Source: Betaproteobacteria bacterium (GTDB lineage: Bacteria; Pseudomonadota; Gammaproteobacteria; Burkholderiales; Burkholderiaceae). From it: 41,414 nucleotides of DNA. Below the pieces are notes generated by a model. It did no database searches. It was not told where the DNA came from and saw nothing but the letters and a program-made list of their open reading frames with translations. The translations under genes and the position numbers were made by a program. The DNA is taken from assembly GCA_947378095.1 (NCBI GenBank), contig CANCIL010000005.1, positions 1-41,414 of the forward strand. Reading direction: 5' to 3'. Positions 36,350 to 41,414 of the stretch are shown in pieces. Numbering within the stretch: position 1 is the first letter of the stretch; each line of letters begins with the position of its first letter.

Positions 36350-38983
36350 ATTAATCTAGGCCAAGATACCCTCTATTTACTACCAGCCCTAATAGGGCTA
36401 TTTGGCGCCACAGTATTAATCCTCGTCTATTCCGTTAAGCAAGATTTATCAGCGCGCCTCTGGGTATTGGGCTCGCTTTCAACGGCAGCAGGTTGCTTGC
36501 TATTTATTTTCAAAGATAGTTTGCCCTTGTTTCTCAGTTACACCACGGCAAGCTTTTTGGTTTTCTATGCAAATATAGTATTTGCCTATAGCATTCAAGC
36601 TCTAGCCGGCTCAAAACTAGAGCGTAAATTGCCTTATGAGATTGGGTTGCTGCTTTATTGCGGTTCGTATGCTCTAGCTATCATTCTGGGTTACCAAAGT
36701 CTTATCCCCTTCATTACCATTGGAGCTGGTGCATTTTCGTACGCAATAGCTTCCGCTGCCTTAGTTAAAGCCAGTCGTGTCTTAAAGAACGCCTACTTTA
36801 AATCCTTATTACTTCTTTATATGGTGGCAACACTGTTTTGGGTCTTGGGGGTACCGACCTTGTATTTTTATGGAGGATCGACAGCGCTGACGACTTTGCC
36901 ATTGATAAGCTCTTTGGTTCTGGCCATGATGCTGATTTTCCCTTGCTTAGTGCAGAGTGTTTATATTGCTATGCGTATTTCTGAATTTGCAAATAACCCT
37001 TTGCAGCTCACGAATGATTCTCCTGTAGCCTCTTTCATCGTTGAGGCTTCCGCAAGCCAGGCTCCCAGATTGGTATTTATCAATCAGCGCCTTTGCAAAC
37101 TGCTGGGATTGGCCAATGCAAATTCGCATATTCTGTTTACAGACATTATTAATGTGATTCTGCCGGAGGAGCAAGGGGCATTTGAAATAAGCGCTTATCC
37201 AGCCTACCAAGCTAACAAAGGTTTCGTTTGGGAGGGTAGAGCATTCATCAATGGACAAAGCCACTGGTTACGAATTGAATCTAATCCTGTCAAAAATTCA
37301 GGAGGGCAGGGCTTTCATCAGAGTGTGATATCCGATATCACGTTACAAAAAGTTTCTGAAACCGAGCTGCAAGCTTTGCAAACAGAAACCCAACAGATAT
37401 TAAAAGAACTTCCTATTCCTTTAATTTGGTCTAGCCTAAAAGAAGATGGAATTACGCTGTTTGTGAATACCCGATTTACTGAGGTCTTTGGCTACACCCT
37501 GGCTGATATTCCTAAAACTGAAGATTGGATGATTCGCGCATACCCCGATAGATCCTATCGCTCAGTCGTATTGGCCTGGTGGCGCACAAGGGTGGCCCAG
37601 GCAATCAAAGATAAAAGCTCTATTCCCAGTCGTGAGCTCAAGATGCTGACTAAGGATGGGAAGATGCTTGATGTTTTGATGCGAGCAACCATTGTTGAAG
37701 GGCTGCTCTCCGTATCCTTCTTGGATATTACCGATCGCAAGATGGCTGAGGGTCTTGCCTTGACTCTCACCGAGAATATTCCGGTAGGAACCTATGTCAT
37801 GGAGGTGAAGTCGGATGGGAGCTCTAGGCTCAATTTTGTCAGTAAGCGTTTTATCCAGTTGTTTGGTATTCAGGCCTCAGCAGCTAAAGCAAACCCCAAT
37901 CTCGTTTTTGAGAAGGTTCACCCAGAAGACTATGAAGAATTTATGGCGCTACACACAAAAGCGCTACTGGAAAAAAAGCGTTTTTATCAGGAAGTCAGGG
38001 TCATCATCCGCAATAAAGTGCATTGGTTCTCATTTGAAGCAGTGCCAAGGAATACTCTTGACGACTTGATGATTTGGGAAGGGGTCACGGCCGATATTAC
38101 GGATCGAAAGGAAGCTGAAAGACTTTCGACTCAACAAGCGATTGATATTTATGCTGCCCAACAAGAGTTATTGCGTTTAAAACAAGTTGAGGAACTCAAT
38201 GCCTCACTCAAAAAGACCATTGAAGAAAAGAACCTACTCTTAAAGTCTAGTACGACTGTATTTAAGGCCAATAGCATGGGCAATATGATGCGTTCAGTTG
38301 CCCATGAGATTAATAATCCTCTGGGTGCCATTAGCCTGAATACGGAACTTTTAGAGCTAGAGGTTCAAGCCCTTAAGGATCGCCTTCCAGAAAATGAGCA
38401 CCAAAGGATGGATGACCTGGTGAAGGCTATTCTGAGTGATGGCAAGCGTGCAGGTGGTGTGGTCACTCGATTAAGAAAGCTCTTTGTGTATGGCGAAGAC
38501 AATTACGCCGTATTTAACCTATCGGATCTGGTCGGGGATATTACCCATATTCTTCAAAACGAGCTCATGGAGCACGACATCACCTTGAATACTGACATTG
38601 TTCCCGCTTGCGAAATGTATGGGGACAACGGTCAGATTCAGATGGTAGTGTTGAATGCTCTGAATAATGCGATTTACGCAATCAAAGAACAAGCAGCCCC
38701 AAAAATCATCAGCTTACGCTTAAGCCAAACTGACACTGAGATCTGTATTGAGTGCAAGGACAATGGACCTGGTTTTCCCTCTGACTTTATTAAGAAGGGC
38801 CCTGGTATTTTCCAGACCAGTAAAAAAGAGGGCATGGGGGTTGGTCTATGGCTAAGTAAGACTATTATTGAAAATCACCATGGCACTCTTGAAATTCAAA
38901 ATAATGTTAATGGTGGAGCAATGCTATTGATTCAGCTACCTCAAGCTAAAGTCATGCAAAATAAGCCTGAGAATGAAAGATGA
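36350..38983 (+). CDS. PAS-containing membrane histidine kinase
   Basis: The first canonical start is TTG 36467 (838 residues), but the frame is open and clearly coding upstream: LYLLPALIGLFGATVLILVYSV is a membrane helix aligning with helix 1 of the first kinase. No ATG, GTG or TTG occurs between the stop at 36335 and 36467. ATT 36350, with GTGA seven bases before, would give 877 residues and the opening MNLGQDTLY, so I mark the gene from there. After the multi-helix sensor come three PAS domains (ending SDITLQK, LDITDRK and ADITDRK), a coiled coil, the phosphoacceptor in VAHEINNPLGA (H at 38303) and the ATPase (ALNNAIYAI, DNGPGFP, GMGVGLWLS). Confidence 0.82.
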   Translation: MNLGQDTLYLLPALIGLFGATVLILVYSVKQDLSARLWVLGSLSTAAGCLLFIFKDSLPLFLSYTTASFLVFYANIVFAYSIQALAGSKLERKLPYEIGLLLYCGSYALAIILGYQSLIPFITIGAGAFSYAIASAALVKASRVLKNAYFKSLLLLYMVATLFWVLGVPTLYFYGGSTALTTLPLISSLVLAMMLIFPCLVQSVYIAMRISEFANNPLQLTNDSPVASFIVEASASQAPRLVFINQRLCKLLGLANANSHILFTDIINVILPEEQGAFEISAYPAYQANKGFVWEGRAFINGQSHWLRIESNPVKNSGGQGFHQSVISDITLQKVSETELQALQTETQQILKELPIPLIWSSLKEDGITLFVNTRFTEVFGYTLADIPKTEDWMIRAYPDRSYRSVVLAWWRTRVAQAIKDKSSIPSRELKMLTKDGKMLDVLMRATIVEGLLSVSFLDITDRKMAEGLALTLTENIPVGTYVMEVKSDGSSRLNFVSKRFIQLFGIQASAAKANPNLVFEKVHPEDYEEFMALHTKALLEKKRFYQEVRVIIRNKVHWFSFEAVPRNTLDDLMIWEGVTADITDRKEAERLSTQQAIDIYAAQQELLRLKQVEELNASLKKTIEEKNLLLKSSTTVFKANSMGNMMRSVAHEINNPLGAISLNTELLELEVQALKDRLPENEHQRMDDLVKAILSDGKRAGGVVTRLRKLFVYGEDNYAVFNLSDLVGDITHILQNELMEHDITLNTDIVPACEMYGDNGQIQMVVLNALNNAIYAIKEQAAPKIISLRLSQTDTEICIECKDNGPGFPSDFIKKGPGIFQTSKKEGMGVGLWLSKTIIENHHGTLEIQNNVNGGAMLLIQLPQAKVMQNKPENER

Positions 38984-39017
38984 TGGATTGATGAAGTTAA
39001 CCCAATGAGATATTCAG

Positions 39018-39635
39018 ATGAGTGAAAAGAAGCACATATATATCGTTGATGACGATGACTCGATGCGCGCAACACTGTTGCGGGCTTTTGAGAAGATGGA
39101 TTATCAAATCCACACCTTTGAAAATGCTCAGCAGTTTCTGATGGCTAAAGTCGAGCATTTCCCAGCGGTCATGCTTTTGGATATGAATATGCCGGGTCTT
39201 AAGGGAATTGATTTACAGGCGGCACTCATCAACAATAAGTGGGATATCCCCATTATCTTTATTAGTGGCGACACCGAACGAAAAGAGATCATCCAGGGCC
39301 TTAAGAACGGCGCTCATGACTTCTTACTCAAGCCATTCCCTTTGGCCGATGTGCTCAAAGCTGTAGAAACCGCCTTTCAATCCATTGCTAAAGATGAGCG
39401 CTACTTATCCAAGCGTAGAGAGGCCGTTAAGCAATACTCTTCCTTAACTGAGCGTGAGAAAGAGGTATTTCATTTACTGGCACAGGGGCAAATGAGTAAG
39501 GATGTGGCTGTTGCGATGGGTATCACTCCAGCTACCGTGAAGATCTTTAAGGCCAATGTGTTCCGCAAGTTCAGAATTGAGGCAGATGCAGAGCTAGTCA
39601 AACTAGCGCTAGAGTATCGACTTCTGGAAATCTAA
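39018..39635 (+). CDS. FixJ/NarL-type response regulator
   Basis: A 205-residue two-component regulator. The receiver (1-120) has the acidic pair D12/D13, phosphoacceptor D55 (LLDMNMPG), S83 and K105 (LKPF). The LuxR-type HTH is at about 140-200: LTEREKEVFHLLAQGQMSKDVAVAMGITPATVKIFKANVFRKF. This layout matches FixJ, TodT and StyR. It starts 34 bases after the second kinase and is presumably phosphorylated by it, and perhaps by the first kinase too. It converges on the TpsB gene, with 9 bases between their ends and no clear terminator. Confidence 0.93.
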   Translation: MSEKKHIYIVDDDDSMRATLLRAFEKMDYQIHTFENAQQFLMAKVEHFPAVMLLDMNMPGLKGIDLQAALINNKWDIPIIFISGDTERKEIIQGLKNGAHDFLLKPFPLADVLKAVETAFQSIAKDERYLSKRREAVKQYSSLTEREKEVFHLLAQGQMSKDVAVAMGITPATVKIFKANVFRKFRIEADAELVKLALEYRLLEI

Positions 39636-39644
39636 GAAAACCCT

Positions 39645-41402
39645 TCAGAAGGTATAGCTTGCACTAATCCAGCCACGAGGTTGGGTTGTGGTGCCATCCA
39701 CGTTAACTGCTTGCCCACTTTGGTTGTAGAGTGGGTTTTTGCCTACCATCCAGGCGACACTCGCATTCACATTCCAGCCGCCGTCGCTCCAGCGGAAACC
39801 AATACCAGACCCCATTAGAGAATAAGTATTACCAGCATTGGTTTGCCCCTGCCATCCGGCATAGGTATTTTTGTATTGCTGAACAACACCGTAATCAAAG
39901 AAGGCTGATAGAGCAATGTTGTAAAGAGAGGGGAAGCGTCTAGCAAGCTCAAGACTTGCCATGCCACCTTGTGAACCAGGGCTTTGAGCGACTGGATAAG
40001 CCCTTACACCATAGGGCCCACCTAAATAGAACTGTTCTGCTGAATTGAGGTTGGCATTGGCCAGTTGACCTGAAACATTCAGGTTGATTGAAGAAAGACC
40101 ATCTTCAGTCAGTTGTTGGTTACGGCTGCCATTAAAGACCAATTTAGAAAAGGAAGAAGGGGTGTAGGCGCCATAGCCCGGTGAGCTGGTGCTAGAAATG
40201 CCCAGACTACCCTTAACCAAGGTGAAGCCGCCGCTTGAGGTTCCGCCATAACCAAAGGAGTCATAGTGATTCCCGGACATGCCAAATGAGGCATTGTTAA
40301 TGTTATAGGCGCTAATGACTGCATTCGTCGAAATATTTTTATTTAAATATTCCTTAATGTCGTATGCCAGGGTCATATTGGCATTCGTCGTTTCAGAGCG
40401 GACGAGGGGGTAGGCCAGGGATGCGCCGGTGGTCCAAGCACTACCGTAACCGCCGTTATAAGCGTAGTTACTGACATTGCGGTAGTTCAAGTAAGTACCA
40501 GAAATACCAAATCGCATGCCATCAGTACCCACCGGCAGGGAATAGGCTAATTGCCCATATTGAGAGCCATTCGATGCAATCGCATTAACGCCAGCTTGAT
40601 CCCCATAACCTCCTGGGTTATAGAAACTGAGAGCAGCAACGGCTTGATTTGCCCCAGTGGTTCGGCTGCCATAGTTATTGAGTTCAGCGCGTCCAGCCAT
40701 GAGGTTGGCATCAGCGAGTTCCATCTTCAGGGCAGTCTCAGCATCATTCTTGCCCGGCTCAAGTTGGCTTGCCACGATCACCCCTGGAGTCTCTTTGAGG
40801 ATAATTAGTGAGCGCTGTAAGTTATCGATATTGAGCGGGGCACCAATGGGATTTGCATTAGTAATATATTCAGCTGCACGCTTGGTGCTAAAGCGAGTGG
40901 GGCCACCCGGAGTGTCAACTACTACGCTGCTGAGTTTGGCCTCAGTTACTAAGATTGTGACATTGCCGTTATCAATTTTTTGTGGGGGCAGGATCGCCTG
41001 AACAGTAAAGCCATTAGCTCTATATATAGCAATTACTGCATCACAGGCTTCTTGTAACTTATCAAAGTTCGCAACTTTACCTACCCATGGCTTGAGTGCT
41101 TCTTGAACCTTTGCTTCAGGTAAAAGATTGACGCCTTGCAAGGTGAAAGAGTTCACTGTAAAACGCACTTCACCAGCCTTTTGTGCTTCCATAGTAGAGG
41201 GAGTTTTTCTCTCCGCTTCGGGTAAGGAAAGAGGCTTAGGTAGAGGTAATTGAGACTCTAAATTCTGTTGCAGGGCACCTGCATCAACTTGTGCAAATGA
41301 TGAGTTTGCAATTCCAATAAGACCAAAAGTTAATACACTTTTAAGTATATTTTTCTGGGAATTTTTTAAGTTTTTGTGAGGTATTTTCATGGTTAATTTC
41401 AT
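39645..41402 (-). CDS. Two-partner secretion outer-membrane transporter (TpsB, ShlB/FhaC/HecB family)
   Basis: A 585-residue outer-membrane protein exporting a TpsA exoprotein or adhesin. Residues 1-37 are a long signal peptide (cleavage after SSFA). A Pro-rich linker precedes the POTRA region: POTRA1 at about 78-157 (FTVNSFTLQGVNLLPEAKVQEAL to VTILVTEAKLSSVVVD), POTRA2 at about 158-232. The beta-barrel follows to the C-terminal ASYTF, an aromatic OMP end recognised by BAM. The conserved lid-lock motif near 462 reads GVRAYP instead of the usual VRGY. ATG 41390 is an alternative start. Only 12 bases of upstream sequence are present, so promoter and any tpsA partner lie outside. Confidence 0.9.
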   Translation of the reverse strand: MKLTMKIPHKNLKNSQKNILKSVLTFGLIGIANSSFAQVDAGALQQNLESQLPLPKPLSLPEAERKTPSTMEAQKAGEVRFTVNSFTLQGVNLLPEAKVQEALKPWVGKVANFDKLQEACDAVIAIYRANGFTVQAILPPQKIDNGNVTILVTEAKLSSVVVDTPGGPTRFSTKRAAEYITNANPIGAPLNIDNLQRSLIILKETPGVIVASQLEPGKNDAETALKMELADANLMAGRAELNNYGSRTTGANQAVAALSFYNPGGYGDQAGVNAIASNGSQYGQLAYSLPVGTDGMRFGISGTYLNYRNVSNYAYNGGYGSAWTTGASLAYPLVRSETTNANMTLAYDIKEYLNKNISTNAVISAYNINNASFGMSGNHYDSFGYGGTSSGGFTLVKGSLGISSTSSPGYGAYTPSSFSKLVFNGSRNQQLTEDGLSSINLNVSGQLANANLNSAEQFYLGGPYGVRAYPVAQSPGSQGGMASLELARRFPSLYNIALSAFFDYGVVQQYKNTYAGWQGQTNAGNTYSLMGSGIGFRWSDGGWNVNASVAWMVGKNPLYNQSGQAVNVDGTTTQPRGWISASYTF

Positions 41403-41414
41403 TAGAAAAAAACT

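Overview
The window looks like a chromosomal segment of a free-living, moderate-GC betaproteobacterium of the Burkholderiaceae, most likely Polynucleobacter or a close relative. This rests on the compact gene order (rplT-pheS-pheT-ihfA-merR-tRNA-Pro; cysS-alkA-accA-tilS-lysC-tRNA-Ser), the small Burkholderia-type H-NS, the 400-residue TrpS and very short intergenic gaps. The genus is an inference; no rRNA is present to settle it.

Positions 1-5015 are translation and nucleoid genes: the end of rplT, pheS, pheT, ihfA overlapping a MerR-type regulator, tRNA-Pro(GGG) and a hotdog thioesterase. An AT-rich leader precedes an H-NS-like gene (5198), which converges through a shared terminator on an unusual regulator joining an excisionase-type HTH to a degenerate receiver domain. 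From 6534 to 12087 lies the 2-oxoglutarate dehydrogenase operon odhA(sucA)-odhB(sucB)-lpdA, followed without a gap by zapE.

Positions 13201-30736 are housekeeping genes: PHP phosphoesterase, trpS, a methyltransferase, dapA-bamC, a small lipoprotein, a RoxA-like ribosomal oxygenase divergent from a SlyD-like PPIase, trmJ-cysE, suhB, a TPR lipoprotein-ppiB-lpxH operon, cysS, an AlkA-type glycosylase, accA, tilS, lysC and tRNA-Ser(GCU).

From about 30850 the content becomes accessory. A self-contained three-gene unit (secreted small protein, zinc-ribbon membrane protein, secreted caspase-like protease) sits between the tRNA-Ser terminator and its own terminator. Next come a 59-residue HTH/zinc-knuckle gene and a small secreted protein in a second tiny operon. 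Then come two histidine kinases with related multi-helix membrane sensors, one FixJ/NarL-type response regulator, and a convergent two-partner-secretion outer-membrane transporter (TpsB) cut close to its start by the window end. The most interesting elements are the caspase unit, the second kinase whose coding frame extends upstream with no canonical start codon, and the HTH-pseudoreceiver regulator beside the odh operon. I saw no insertion sequence, integrase, CRISPR array or rRNA.
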